Under the pieces are notes generated by a model. That model searched no databases. It saw only the letters and a list, made by a program, of their open reading frames with translations, and was not told the origin of the DNA. The translations under genes were made by a program, and so were the position numbers. DNA of 64,000 nt from NCBI GenBank assembly GCA_964211495.1, contig CAXORL010000001.1:248001-312000 (forward strand). The letters are read 5' to 3'. Shown piece after piece: positions 8,063-16,982 of this stretch. This stretch comes from Faucicola osloensis_B. Lineage in GTDB: Bacteria > Pseudomonadota > Gammaproteobacteria > Pseudomonadales > Moraxellaceae. The stretch's first letter is position 1. Every line of letters starts with the position of its first letter.

Positions 8063-10480
8063 ATGAATGCGCAACAAGCCATCACCTTTTGTATCAAGCC
8101 TCTCACTTTTGCCATTGTTATGTTGGGGATTCACGGCTGTGCCACGCAGCCAAGCGCAAGTCAACCGCTGTCTCAACGAATATTGCAAGCCAACCAACAG
8201 TTGGTCAGTCGCCAAAGCTATGCTTATGACTATCGAGTCAATGTGGTACGCCCGCCCTTACGTAGCGCACAAGCGTTAGCTGCAAGCCCTGATCGTCTAA
8301 AACTTATTCAGCAGCTTAGCGCAGCTCAGCACCTTGATGCTCGCCAACAAGCCTTGGTCACAGAGGGGGTCAATCACCAAACCCGTGAACAAAGCGAAGT
8401 GGGGCAAGTGATGGATATTTTAACCAAGCGCTTTGAGTTTGCCTCCACAGGTGTGGTAGATCTTCGCCGAGGGCAAATGTCAATCGTGCCTGAATTTCGC
8501 TACGTGCAGAACAATGCAGGGGCGTTTATCAAAGTGCCGCTGGCGGCTGATTTTGCGCGCTCCAAAGTATATGCTGACTTATCGGGACTCTCTGAGTTTG
8601 CCACCGACCCGCAATATGATGGACACTACATTGAATATGACTATAGCAAACTGCTAAAAGATAAAAAGATAGATAAAAAAGCCTTATTCAAGGTATTTGA
8701 ACAGATGTCACTGTTAAATGCCACCCTTGCTAAAGAAAGCGATTATCAGACATTGGCTTTGACTACTGAAGATAAAGCCAAAGGTGTGAGCCAGCGCATT
8801 GGCTACCGCATTGGCTACAATCAAATGCTAGCCGAGTATTTGCTGTTCTTCCACGTCAATAAGCGCTACCTAAAATCATTTATCAATCCAGCTGATTTTG
8901 CCAAAGATGATGAACTAAAGCAGCTTGGCAGTCTTGCTGTTAGCCCACGGTATCTGATGAAAAAAGCCTTTGACAGCCATGAGTTGGCAAGCGTTGAGGA
9001 AAAAGCGTATGAATCTGCCATGCGCCTGTATGAAGCGATTGACAAAATGCGCGCGCAATCAGATGACAGCGCTGCTGACCCAGCCAGCGCCGATGCTGCA
9101 GAGGCAATGGACAGTTTAGAGACTCAAACAGCCACTGACGAGTCAACCACTGATGAGTCGACCAGTGACGAATTGGATCAAACTGCAAAAGCCTTAGCAG
9201 CCTTTGACAAATACCAATCAGACAAATTGGTCAGTGCCGCTGCACTGGCAAAAATCATCGACGCCAATCCGCAAGCCTTTAAAGCGCTGCAAGCTGAAAT
9301 AAGCAAAGAGGCAGATAGCAGTTTAATCTCAATGGATGATGACATCCGTATCAGCTACGGACTCAACCGCCAAAATCAACTACTCAATGTGGTGGCAATG
9401 AGTGATTTACCAGCATTTGACAACACCACGCCGCCAACCAATCAGCCCAAGACCCAAATGCGCACAGTGGTTAACTTTTATGATTATGGCAAAGCCCGCG
9501 TCAATCCTGATATCTTCAACAAGGCAATCACTTGGCAACAAGCATCAAAAGATAACAATCTATGGGCGGCGACAAAACAATCCAAAGTCTTTGACAGTGA
9601 TAAGAATTTAGAAGCCTTGTCCTATAGCCTACTCAAACAAAACAAAGGGTTTGTCGAGACCTTTGTCACCCTTTATACCTACCAGTTTGTGTTGCAAAAA
9701 GATGAAGCAAGCCTCAATGAAATAGATATGGCGGCGCTAAACGCCGCTGCAACCAAACTTGCAAAAATACAAGCCGATAATGATGCGGTCATGAATACCG
9801 ATAGCCGTCAGCAAGATACCATTACAGACGCTGACGCCTATGTTGATGATGAGCTTGCTGAACATATCGCAGGAATTGTTGATAAAACCTATCGCAATCA
9901 ACAATACTTGCAACAGATTGCCAAACTTAAAGCGCAAGGCAAATCTGACGCCCAGATTTTTAGCCAGTTGTATCAAACTATCAGCGACAAACCCAGCGAT
10001 GTAGCCAGCGATGTAGAAAGCGCAGCTGCAGTGGCGGCAGAAGCTGCAGCGGCAGTAGATGTTGTTGAGGAAAGCCAAGAACAACAAGCTTGTTCGCTGC
10101 TCTTGGACACAGATAAACTTGACAAAAAATCACGCACTCGCCTTGCCAAAATCTGTGAAAAAATCGACAAAGCCACCGCCCAAGAACAGGCAGCGAGCCA
10201 GCAATCTAGCTACGCTGATACGGCATCAAGCGACGCGGCTGCACCCGTCCGCATGACGGCTGCCGATATTGCCAAGCAAAAGCAGGCGCGTGATAAGTTT
10301 AATCAATTATTGGGCGAAATCGCTATCGAAGACATGCAGACCCAAGCCAAGCATATCAGCCTATCTGACGAGGGGGATAATGAGTTAATTGAAAAACTAA
10401 AACCTCACTTTGAGGCGAGTTATGATTTTGATTATGATGCCTACAAAGCTGCCTATCAGTTGCTACTTTTGAGCCAATAA
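8063..10480 (+). CDS. Large hypothetical lipoprotein
   Basis: An 805-residue protein with a hydrophobic N-terminal segment ending in IHGC, giving a lipobox-like Cys at about residue 26. It is therefore probably exported and lipid-anchored, although His at -2 is unusual. No known domain was recognised. The body is long, hydrophilic and helical. An acidic Ser/Thr/Asp repeat (TDESTTDESTSDE) lies near residues 355-375, and an Ala-rich stretch (AAAVAAEAAAAVD) lies near 650. Short in-frame tandem duplications at DNA level underlie both. The SD AAGGAAG is well placed. It is divergent from the DUF815 operon and ends at a bidirectional terminator. It may be a periplasmic or surface protein; its role is unknown. 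Confidence 0.75.
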   Translation: MNAQQAITFCIKPLTFAIVMLGIHGCATQPSASQPLSQRILQANQQLVSRQSYAYDYRVNVVRPPLRSAQALAASPDRLKLIQQLSAAQHLDARQQALVTEGVNHQTREQSEVGQVMDILTKRFEFASTGVVDLRRGQMSIVPEFRYVQNNAGAFIKVPLAADFARSKVYADLSGLSEFATDPQYDGHYIEYDYSKLLKDKKIDKKALFKVFEQMSLLNATLAKESDYQTLALTTEDKAKGVSQRIGYRIGYNQMLAEYLLFFHVNKRYLKSFINPADFAKDDELKQLGSLAVSPRYLMKKAFDSHELASVEEKAYESAMRLYEAIDKMRAQSDDSAADPASADAAEAMDSLETQTATDESTTDESTSDELDQTAKALAAFDKYQSDKLVSAAALAKIIDANPQAFKALQAEISKEADSSLISMDDDIRISYGLNRQNQLLNVVAMSDLPAFDNTTPPTNQPKTQMRTVVNFYDYGKARVNPDIFNKAITWQQASKDNNLWAATKQSKVFDSDKNLEALSYSLLKQNKGFVETFVTLYTYQFVLQKDEASLNEIDMAALNAAATKLAKIQADNDAVMNTDSRQQDTITDADAYVDDELAEHIAGIVDKTYRNQQYLQQIAKLKAQGKSDAQIFSQLYQTISDKPSDVASDVESAAAVAAEAAAAVDVVEESQEQQACSLLLDTDKLDKKSRTRLAKICEKIDKATAQEQAASQQSSYADTASSDAAAPVRMTAADIAKQKQARDKFNQLLGEIAIEDMQTQAKHISLSDEGDNELIEKLKPHFEASYDFDYDAYKAAYQLLLLSQ

Positions 10481-10526
10481 TCGGGCAAACGAAGCATCAA
10501 CTGCTGATGACCCATATAAAACAGAT

Positions 10527-10562
10527 AAAAAAAGCGGGATAACTGATGTATCCCGCTTTTTT
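10527..10562. terminator. Bidirectional intrinsic terminator
   Basis: The stem AAAAAAGCGGGATA / TATCCCGCTTTTTT closes a 7-nt loop between the convergent lipoprotein and ybeD genes. Confidence 0.9.
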
Positions 10563-10601
10563 GTACGTCAATCAATCGTGCCATTTTTAACCATGGCAGG
10601 T

Positions 10602-10946
10602 TTATAATACGGTACGAATACTTGCCGCTTCATCGAGCATTTTATACAAGCTATTGACTTGCTCGGCTTCTGTCAAATATACATTGGCACGTACAGAGTG
10701 GAAACGACCGGTACGCGATGGATTGATAGTCAAACTTGCCAAATCAAATTCAGGAAATAAAGTACCCAAAATTAATTTTACCTCATCGAGTAGCGTCTCT
10801 TTGTGACCCTCATGACCGATGATACTCAACGGATAATCCATGGGAAAATTCCACAATTCTGGATGCTGGATATCCGTAGGTTTTGCCGCTCGCGTACTAC
10901 ATGCAGCGGCTTCCAAGTTATTAAGCGTAATTGTTTTATCGTTCAT
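10602..10946 (-). CDS. ybeD: DUF493/YbeD family protein
   Basis: A 114-residue small cytoplasmic protein of the YbeD (DUF493) family with a ferredoxin-like ACT fold. Family signatures are present: LWNFPMDYPLSIIGHEG in the middle, then NPSRTGRFHSVRANVYLTEAEQVNSLYKML near the C-terminus, ending in VL. The N-terminal 27 residues extend beyond E. coli YbeD and look unstructured. AGGTGA lies 5 nt before the ATG. In enterics ybeD sits between dacA and lipB; that context is absent here. A regulatory role linked to lipoate is only suspected in other species. Confidence 0.85.
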   Translation of the reverse strand: MNDKTITLNNLEAAACSTRAAKPTDIQHPELWNFPMDYPLSIIGHEGHKETLLDEVKLILGTLFPEFDLASLTINPSRTGRFHSVRANVYLTEAEQVNSLYKMLDEAASIRTVL

Positions 10947-11129
10947 GGCATCACCTAAAGTTGTATAAATTTCTTTAGGGTCTAAATGAGGGTAAAACCG
11001 ATAATTTCAAGACGTTAGAATTTGACGTTGAAAAGAGCGCCATTGATAAACTTATCCATAACCCCATTCATAACCCAATTTATAAAAAGCCACATTGATA
11101 GAAAAATCACATTCATGAATCTGCCCATA

Positions 11130-11161
11130 AAAAAAACCGAGAACATTGTCTCGGCTTTTTT
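11130..11161 (-). terminator. Intrinsic terminator of rpoD
   Basis: On the minus strand, GCCGAGA / TCTCGGT forms a 7-bp stem followed by eight T residues, 15 nt after the rpoD stop. Confidence 0.88.
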
Positions 11162-11175
11162 GGATGGATATAACA

Positions 11176-13080
11176 CTAATCATTCTCTAAGAATGAACGT
11201 AAATGTTCGGAGCGAGAAGGGTGGCGCAGTTTACGCAGCGCTTTGGCTTCAATCTGACGAATACGCTCACGGGTGACATCAAATTGTTTACCCACTTCTT
11301 CTAAGGTATGGTCGGTAGACATATCAATACCAAAACGCATTTTAAGCACTTTGGCTTCACGTTCGGTGAGGTTGGCTAACACTTCACGGGTAGCTTCTTT
11401 TAACCCTTGTGCGGTTGCTTCATCCACTGGGCTTGAGATGCTAGAATCCTCAATAAAATCACCCAAGTGACTGTCTTCATCGTCCCCAATTGGGGTTTCC
11501 ATTGAGATGGGCTCTTTAGCGATTTTGAGTACTTTACGGACTTTGACTTCGTCCATCTCTAAGCGTTCGCCCAATTCCTCAGGGGTAGGCTCACGTCCCA
11601 TTTCTTGTAATAGCTGGCGCGATACACGGTTGATTTTATTGATAGTTTCAATCATGTGCACAGGGATACGGATGGTACGCGCTTGGTCAGCAATCGAGCG
11701 GGTGATGGCTTGGCGAATCCACCATGTGGCATAGGTCGAGAATTTATAACCACGACGATATTCAAATTTATCTACCGCTTTCATCAAGCCAATGTTACCT
11801 TCTTGAATCAAATCAAGGAACTGCAGACCGCGGTTGGTGTATTTTTTAGCAATCGAGATAACCAGACGTAAGTTCGCCTCAACCATTTCTTTTTTGGCGC
11901 GGCGGGCTTTGGCTTCACCCACAGACATGTTACGTGCGACCACTTTCATTTGGTCGATGTTCATGCCAAGATTTTGCTCATGCTGTTGGATACGCCCTTG
12001 ATACTGTAACACTTCATCAAGTACCCGCTCTAATGTATCTGCAAAGGCAGGTTTGCCTGCGATACGGTTAGGGAGCCAGTCAAGGTTGGTTTCATTATGC
12101 GGAAAGGTTTTGCGAAACTCATCTTTTGGCATTTTACCGCGGCGAATCACCAGTTTCATGATATGACGTTCGTTTTTACGCACGTCTTCATACACTTCAC
12201 GCATCATATCCATGATATTGTCAGAGACGCGGCTATTAAGCTTAAACAGCATAAAGCAGTTAGCAAGCTCATTCATCGCCGCTTTGACGACGTCGCTATC
12301 ACGGTCATGGGTGGCTAATAAATCTTTGACCTTGGTGAACAATTGCTCTAATTCTTCAAAGCGCAGACGCACTTCTTCTGGGTCAAGACCGCTGGCTTCT
12401 TCGGTATCGGCATCTTCACTGACTTCACCATCGGCTTCTTCGATTTCATCGGCGTTTTCGGCTTCATCATCGAGTTCATCCGCGGCTTTGTCGTCTTTGA
12501 CTTTGGGTTTGATAATCGGTAACGCGATTTCCACCTCTTCGTCATCGGCAAGCGGGATGACATCAGCGGCTTCAGGGTCAAGAAAACCGGTAATAATATC
12601 CGAGACTTTCTTTTCACCTTCAAAGGTTTGGTGGTATTCATTAATGAGCATGGCCACCGTACCTGGCCAAAAGGTCATGGCATGTTGTACATCTCGAATA
12701 CCATCTTCGATACGCTTAGCAATCGCAATCTCGCCTTCACGGGTGAGTAGGTCAACCGTACCCATCTCACGCATGTACATACGCACAGGGTCAGTAGTGC
12801 GACCTGGCTCAGATTCTACTGAGGCAAGTACCGCGGCGGCTTCATCGACAGCAATTTCGTCATCATCCGCATCATCGCTAAGCATAATGTCGTCTTCATC
12901 AGGCGCGGTCTCAAAAATCTTGATGCCAACGTCTGTGAGCATTTGAATAATATCATCAATCTGGTCACTTTCAGTTACTGATTCGGGGAGTTGGTCATTG
13001 ATTTCAGCATAGGTGAGATAACCTTGCTCTTTACCTAATTGAATCAGCGTGGCTAATTGAGAAGTTGAATGTTCGCTCAT
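11176..13080 (-). CDS. rpoD: RNA polymerase primary sigma factor RpoD (sigma-70)
   Basis: Housekeeping sigma factor, 634 residues, directing RNA polymerase to -10/-35 promoters. Region 1.2 carries DPVRMYMREMGTVDLLTREGE. The large acidic non-conserved region after it is rich in Asp/Glu (DDKAADELDDEAENADEIEE). Regions 2.1-2.4 include FLDLIQEGNIGLMKAVDKFEY and YATWWIRQAITRSIADQ; region 4.2 carries VTRERIRQIEAKALRKL. The length is close to the 613 residues of E. coli. It appears monocistronic: no dnaG or rpsU lies immediately upstream, unlike the enteric macromolecular synthesis operon, although these genes could lie elsewhere. A dedicated terminator follows. Confidence 0.98.
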   Translation of the reverse strand: MSEHSTSQLATLIQLGKEQGYLTYAEINDQLPESVTESDQIDDIIQMLTDVGIKIFETAPDEDDIMLSDDADDDEIAVDEAAAVLASVESEPGRTTDPVRMYMREMGTVDLLTREGEIAIAKRIEDGIRDVQHAMTFWPGTVAMLINEYHQTFEGEKKVSDIITGFLDPEAADVIPLADDEEVEIALPIIKPKVKDDKAADELDDEAENADEIEEADGEVSEDADTEEASGLDPEEVRLRFEELEQLFTKVKDLLATHDRDSDVVKAAMNELANCFMLFKLNSRVSDNIMDMMREVYEDVRKNERHIMKLVIRRGKMPKDEFRKTFPHNETNLDWLPNRIAGKPAFADTLERVLDEVLQYQGRIQQHEQNLGMNIDQMKVVARNMSVGEAKARRAKKEMVEANLRLVISIAKKYTNRGLQFLDLIQEGNIGLMKAVDKFEYRRGYKFSTYATWWIRQAITRSIADQARTIRIPVHMIETINKINRVSRQLLQEMGREPTPEELGERLEMDEVKVRKVLKIAKEPISMETPIGDDEDSHLGDFIEDSSISSPVDEATAQGLKEATREVLANLTEREAKVLKMRFGIDMSTDHTLEEVGKQFDVTRERIRQIEAKALRKLRHPSRSEHLRSFLEND

Positions 13081-13351
13081 GAGGGCTCGCTTTGATATTG
13101 GTTAAAAAAATAAATAATGTAATAGCACGACAAATAAGCTAATGACTGTATTTCTTCATTTTTATCAAGGGATACACCCTGCAAATGACAGTCGAGGACT
13201 AAATAAAGATTTAGTATGATTAAAAAGCGGTAGTCAACCTATTATTATAACGGATTATATGAGGTTCGCGGGGAGAAAATTAAAGGCAAAGCGGGTAAGT
13301 TTTCGCTTTATGCGGCATTTTGCGCAGTTTTTGGGGGGTTATTTTGGTAAA

Positions 13352-13612
13352 TCAATCGATATCAAGCTCGATTGCCCCTCTGACTTGACAACAGCAGGGT
13401 AGGATTTCATCATCATCTAACATCACGAGTGGCGGATGAATATAGTCGATACGAGTGTCATGGTGGCGACGGCGGTATTTGAGCTTACAAGTACCGCAAT
13501 AACCTTCAAGGCATTGATGATTGGTAGGGATTTTTGAGCGAAGCATGCCTTGAAGTAACGTCTCAGCGTCATGCAGATAAAACTGCGTATTGTTGGTAAA
13601 AATCCATGCCAT
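13352..13612 (-). CDS. yfaE: 2Fe-2S ferredoxin YfaE (NrdB cofactor maintenance)
   Basis: An 86-residue plant-type 2Fe-2S ferredoxin. The cluster ligands CLEGYCGTC (C-x4-C-x2-C) lie near residues 34-42 and a CCC cluster in LPCCCQVRG near residue 73-75 supplies the fourth cysteine. In E. coli, YfaE regenerates the diferric-tyrosyl cofactor of NrdB; here it follows nrdB by 40 nt on the same strand, supporting that role. The SD is weak, so translation may be coupled or low. Identification rests on length, Cys spacing and the nrdB neighbour. Confidence 0.9.
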   Translation of the reverse strand: MAWIFTNNTQFYLHDAETLLQGMLRSKIPTNHQCLEGYCGTCKLKYRRRHHDTRIDYIHPPLVMLDDDEILPCCCQVRGAIELDID

Positions 13613-13652
13613 AATCGATTATATTGCCTAAATAAAATAAGCGTATGACGAA

Positions 13653-14786
13653 TTACAATTCAAAATCATCAAACGCATCATCACTCAGCTCTGCGTCAAT
13701 TTGACCGACTAAGTAAGAGGTGATTTCTGACTCTTGGGGTGCGACTTGCACGTTGTCTGAGGACAGCCAAGCATTGATCCATGGAATTGGGTTATTTTTA
13801 ATCGCCGCAAAAATAGGGGGTAAGCCAATCGCATCCATACGTAGGTTGGTAATGTATTCGACGTATTGCACCAAGATATTTTCATTCAAGCCAATCATTG
13901 AGCCATCTTTAAACAAATATTTTGCCCATGCTTTTTCTTGTTCAGCCGCGTCTTTGAAAATTTCAATGGCTTGCTGTTGGCAATCTTGGGCGATTTCTAC
14001 CATGTCAGGGTCATCTTTGCCCCATTGCATCAAATTAATCATATGCTGGGTGCCGTTTAGATGAAGCGCTTCGTCACGGGCAATCATTTTGATGATTTTG
14101 GCATTACCTTCCATCAGTTTGCGCTCAGCGAAGGCAAATGAACAAGCAAACGACACATAAAAACGAATCGCTTCTAGCACATTGATAGCCACCAAACATA
14201 GATACAATTTGGTTTTAAGTAGGCGTAAATTAACCTCGACGGGTTTACCATCGATGACATGACGACCTTCACCGTATAGGTTATATAGCTGAGATAGTTG
14301 ATACAGCTCGTCATAGAACTTGGCAATCCCTGTCGCGCGCTCTAGGATAAAAGGATTGTCCACGATATCGTCGAATACTTTGCTTGGGTCATTGACCACG
14401 TTACGAATAATGTGGGTATAGCTGCGAGAATGGATGGTCTCAGAAAATGACCAAGTTTCAATCCAGGTTTCTAACTCAGGAATTGACACCAGCGGCAGTA
14501 GCACGGCATTGGGACTACGACCTTGAATCGAATCAAGCAACGTTTGGTATTTTAGGTTACTTAAGAAGATATGCTGTTCATGCACTGACAAGTTGCTAAA
14601 ATCCAAGCGGTCTTTGGAGACGTCAATTTCTTCTGGACGCCAAAAAAACGACAATTGCTTTTCAATCAACTGCTCAAAAACAGGGAATTTTTGTTGGTCG
14701 TAACGTGCCACATTGACAGGCTGACCAAAAAACATCGGCTCGAGCAATGGGTCATTTTTGGTTTGGCAAAAGATGGAATATGACAT
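13653..14786 (-). CDS. nrdB: Class Ia ribonucleotide reductase, beta subunit
   Basis: The 377-residue R2 subunit carries the diiron centre and tyrosyl radical that power dNTP synthesis. Visible family segments include FWRPEEIDVSKD, the metal-ligand helices WSFSETIHSRSYTHI and RDEALHLNGTQHM, and LFKDGSMIGLNE. The C-terminal tail (SDDAFDDFEL) is the acidic peptide that docks on NrdA. NrdA is not in this window: the next gene upstream is dps, so nrdB-yfaE form a separate unit. A near-consensus NrdR box lies about 255 nt upstream and overlaps a possible promoter. Confidence 0.97.
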   Translation of the reverse strand: MSYSIFCQTKNDPLLEPMFFGQPVNVARYDQQKFPVFEQLIEKQLSFFWRPEEIDVSKDRLDFSNLSVHEQHIFLSNLKYQTLLDSIQGRSPNAVLLPLVSIPELETWIETWSFSETIHSRSYTHIIRNVVNDPSKVFDDIVDNPFILERATGIAKFYDELYQLSQLYNLYGEGRHVIDGKPVEVNLRLLKTKLYLCLVAINVLEAIRFYVSFACSFAFAERKLMEGNAKIIKMIARDEALHLNGTQHMINLMQWGKDDPDMVEIAQDCQQQAIEIFKDAAEQEKAWAKYLFKDGSMIGLNENILVQYVEYITNLRMDAIGLPPIFAAIKNNPIPWINAWLSSDNVQVAPQESEITSYLVGQIDAELSDDAFDDFEL

Positions 14787-15037
14787 AGCGGTGAATCTTC
14801 TTCAATCAAAGTTCAAGACAAGTGGCGTAGCAGTATCACTTAATAAATAAATCAGCTAACAAATAAATCAGTTGAAAATGAGCAACTGGCTAGTGTGCTT
14901 GGCTATTATAGATAACAACATATAGAAATTGCAATCCACCCAAGGATTTGATTTTTAAGGATAAAATTTATAAAGTATTGAAATATATAAATATTTATAT
15001 CTCAAAAAATAACTAATTAAATTCATTGACATTTGAA

Positions 15038-15053
15038 AATCTATATATTGTGT
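15038..15053 (-). promoter_or_regulatory. NrdR-like box overlapping a candidate nrdB promoter
   Basis: The 16-mer matches the NrdR consensus acaCwATATATwGtgt at 14 of 16 positions, including all of CTATATATTGTGT. On the minus strand a possible promoter TTGTAA (15062-15067), 16-nt spacer, TATAGA (15040-15045) overlaps it, as expected for repression of nrd genes. Confidence 0.5.
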
Positions 15054-15076
15054 TTTTATTTTTACAACCACGCAAT

Positions 15077-15106
15077 AAAAAAGACGACTGTCAAAGCCGT
15101 CTTTTT
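15077..15106 (-). terminator. Intrinsic terminator of dps
   Basis: On the minus strand AAAAAGACGGC pairs with GTCGTCTTTTTT around a short loop, 16 nt after the dps stop. Confidence 0.85.
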
Positions 15107-15121
15107 GGTCAGATGGGATGA

Positions 15122-15715
15122 CTAGCCAAGATAGGCATTGTACATCCACACCAATTTTTCTTGTTCTTGCACATAGGCAGTCAATTGGTCGGCAGTGCCT
15201 TGGTCATCATCTTCATCCGCTAGGTCAATGATTTCACGTTCTTTAGCGATAGTCATAGTCAGACCTGTTAAAATACCTTTGACACATGCCACACCGTCAG
15301 AGACGTTTTTATCTTCTTTGATGCTTGAGATTTTTAAGAAATCGCTATAAGCATGTAGTGGTGTACCTTGTAAGGTCAAAATGCGTTCAGCAATTTCATC
15401 AATCTGGATTTGCAGCGCAGTATATAACTCTTCAAACTTCACATGGAGGGTAAAGAAATCTGAGCCACGCACATTCCAGTGATAGCCACGAACATTAGTA
15501 TAGAACACATGATAATTGGCCAATAACGTATTTAATTGCTCAACAATGGCACTCATGTCTGCAGTAGCTAAGCTGATATCGCGTGTTTTACTTGAGCCAG
15601 ATTTGGAAGCGGTAGATTTGGGGGTAGTCACTTTTTCACCTGATTTATCGGTATTGTCTAATTGTTCTGAGTCTTGTTTGCTTGCTGATTGCTTTGTAGT
15701 GGCTTGTTTTGCCAT
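15122..15715 (-). CDS. dps: Dps-family DNA-binding ferritin-like protein
   Basis: A 197-residue Dps protein: a dodecameric miniferritin that oxidises Fe2+ with peroxide and protects DNA. Ferroxidase residues are visible in YHWNVRGSDFFTLHVKFEELY and in DEIAERI. The first roughly 45 residues are a Lys/Ser/Thr/Gln-rich tail without secondary structure, longer than the E. coli tail and suited to DNA binding. AGGAGAT is a near-perfect SD 5 nt before the ATG, implying strong expression. The unit is monocistronic with its own terminator. The C-terminus ends in an aromatic VWMYNAYLG typical of the family. Confidence 0.95.
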   Translation of the reverse strand: MAKQATTKQSASKQDSEQLDNTDKSGEKVTTPKSTASKSGSSKTRDISLATADMSAIVEQLNTLLANYHVFYTNVRGYHWNVRGSDFFTLHVKFEELYTALQIQIDEIAERILTLQGTPLHAYSDFLKISSIKEDKNVSDGVACVKGILTGLTMTIAKEREIIDLADEDDDQGTADQLTAYVQEQEKLVWMYNAYLG

Positions 15716-15964
15716 GTTGTTATCTCCTAAAATGATGATTGTTATTTGTTTAGGACTTAATTGTAAGCCTAAACAATGCGTTATTAAAATTAATCGTTTT
15801 TATCAATACATTTAATTTTATCAATTAAAATATACGGTATTACCCTAAAAATAATATCAAACATTTGGCGGAGCTGTGTGCAAATTTGGTAAATAGTTTT
15901 GATTGCCGCCATAAAAAAACTGCAGTTTTTGTGGTCATCAATAAGTAGTTTTTTTTAAATGTTG

Positions 15965-15994
15965 TCTTAGTCTTAGTCTTAGTCTTAGTCTTAA
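15965..15994. repeat. Hexamer tandem repeat (TCTTAG)
   Basis: Four perfect TCTTAG units and a fifth TCTTAA lie directly after the stop codon of the YcxB-like gene (16003-16005), a slippage-prone microsatellite. Confidence 0.9.
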
Positions 15995-16002
15995 TCGTTG
16001 TC

Positions 16003-16689
16003 TTAATTGTTTTCTGGGAAATATTTATCAGTCGGTTTGTCGGTTAAATCAAAACCTGGTTGTCCGATATTTTGCTGTAAATGATGACGTAAGGTATCAA
16101 TCGGGAATTTTTGGTTGGCAAGGCGTTTGGGTACGATTTGACTGCCTTGTTGGCTTTCACCCGTTTTTGGATTTTTAACATCAAACATCATAAAGATATA
16201 ATCAGGCGTTTCTTGCCAGTTGGTGACACTATCCCATTTGATAACCGCTTGCTGCATACCGCTGCTACGTACCAAAGGCTGATTGTAGCCGCGTGGCATG
16301 GCGGGCATATTGGGTGCAGGCATGGACATCACTACCCCATGCTGCTGTACGCCAAGCTTGATTTGTTGCATCTCTGGCGGCATGCTTTGGCTTGCCATTT
16401 GTTTTTCAAATTCGTTTTTCACGTACCATTTAAGACCGTAGGTACGCGCCAGCAAATAAATCACCACACCCACGAGCATCAACCAAAAAACAATGGTGGA
16501 ATAACCGTGCACAAAAATCAGACCTAAAATCGCTAGCACCACGATGACTGCCAAAATTGCCCAAGTTTTTGGGGTGATTTTGGTCAAAGTTTGGTTGTTG
16601 GCATCAAACAGCTGTAGCTGTGCTTGACGAAACTCATCCTCGGTCAGATTCAAATCCACAGGTTGTAGGGTGTAAGGGTACAGAGCCAT
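16003..16689 (-). CDS. YcxB-like membrane protein
   Basis: A 228-residue protein resembling the YcxB family. An N-terminal segment (NLTEDEFRQAQL) precedes two adjacent transmembrane helices (about residues 41-58 and 63-82). A soluble C-terminal domain follows, with the WDSVTNWQETPDYIFMMFD motif and a final PKRLANQKFPIDTLR stretch. A Met/Pro-rich insertion (MPAPNMPAMPRG) interrupts the domain. The start at 16689 is preferred because upstream in-frame sequence (to 16929) lacks coding character; the SD GAGTGA is weak. It is divergent from serS. Function is unknown; YcxB-like proteins are uncharacterised. Confidence 0.72.
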   Translation of the reverse strand: MALYPYTLQPVDLNLTEDEFRQAQLQLFDANNQTLTKITPKTWAILAVIVVLAILGLIFVHGYSTIVFWLMLVGVVIYLLARTYGLKWYVKNEFEKQMASQSMPPEMQQIKLGVQQHGVVMSMPAPNMPAMPRGYNQPLVRSSGMQQAVIKWDSVTNWQETPDYIFMMFDVKNPKTGESQQGSQIVPKRLANQKFPIDTLRHHLQQNIGQPGFDLTDKPTDKYFPENN

Positions 16690-16982
16690 AAACAATTCAC
16701 TCACTATCAAACGATAGTTACAAAACGATAAAAGAAGGCTTATCTTACCCAACCTTGACCCAAAAATAAACCTAACAACGCACTTTTTGATAAATTTTTG
16801 TTTTACCCCCAATGTAGCGAGGGGCGAACATCGATAAGCGCATACCGATAAATCGTCAATTTGCCGTGTATTTCTAGTCGCTACCGTGAAAAATCGCTGC
16901 AATCTTGGTATCATACACGCTGATATCAACAGCCATTTTGCTGCTTTAACTCAAGTTTGAACAATTTAAGGAACTTATCGCC

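Larger units (their letters stand above)
14787..15121. other. AT-rich intergenic region between dps and nrdB
   Basis: This 335-nt gap has no convincing gene. It holds the dps terminator at its right end and a NrdR-like box with overlapping promoter elements. The rest is a simple AT-rich leader that would give nrdB a long 5' UTR. Confidence 0.6.

Noticed and set aside
12212..12946. Long plus-strand open frame (244 codons) opposite rpoD
   Set aside because: Its Ser-rich translation is the antisense of the acidic sigma region; no SD or family match, and rpoD is certain.
15914..15931. Palindrome AAAAACTGCAGTTTTT as a terminator
   Set aside because: A perfect palindrome without a loop folds poorly as RNA and lies 70 nt past the gene end; left unassigned.
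16690..16929. N-terminal extension of the YcxB-like protein
   Set aside because: The 80 upstream residues are Arg/Cys-rich without coding character and lack an SD; Met at 16689 fits the family.
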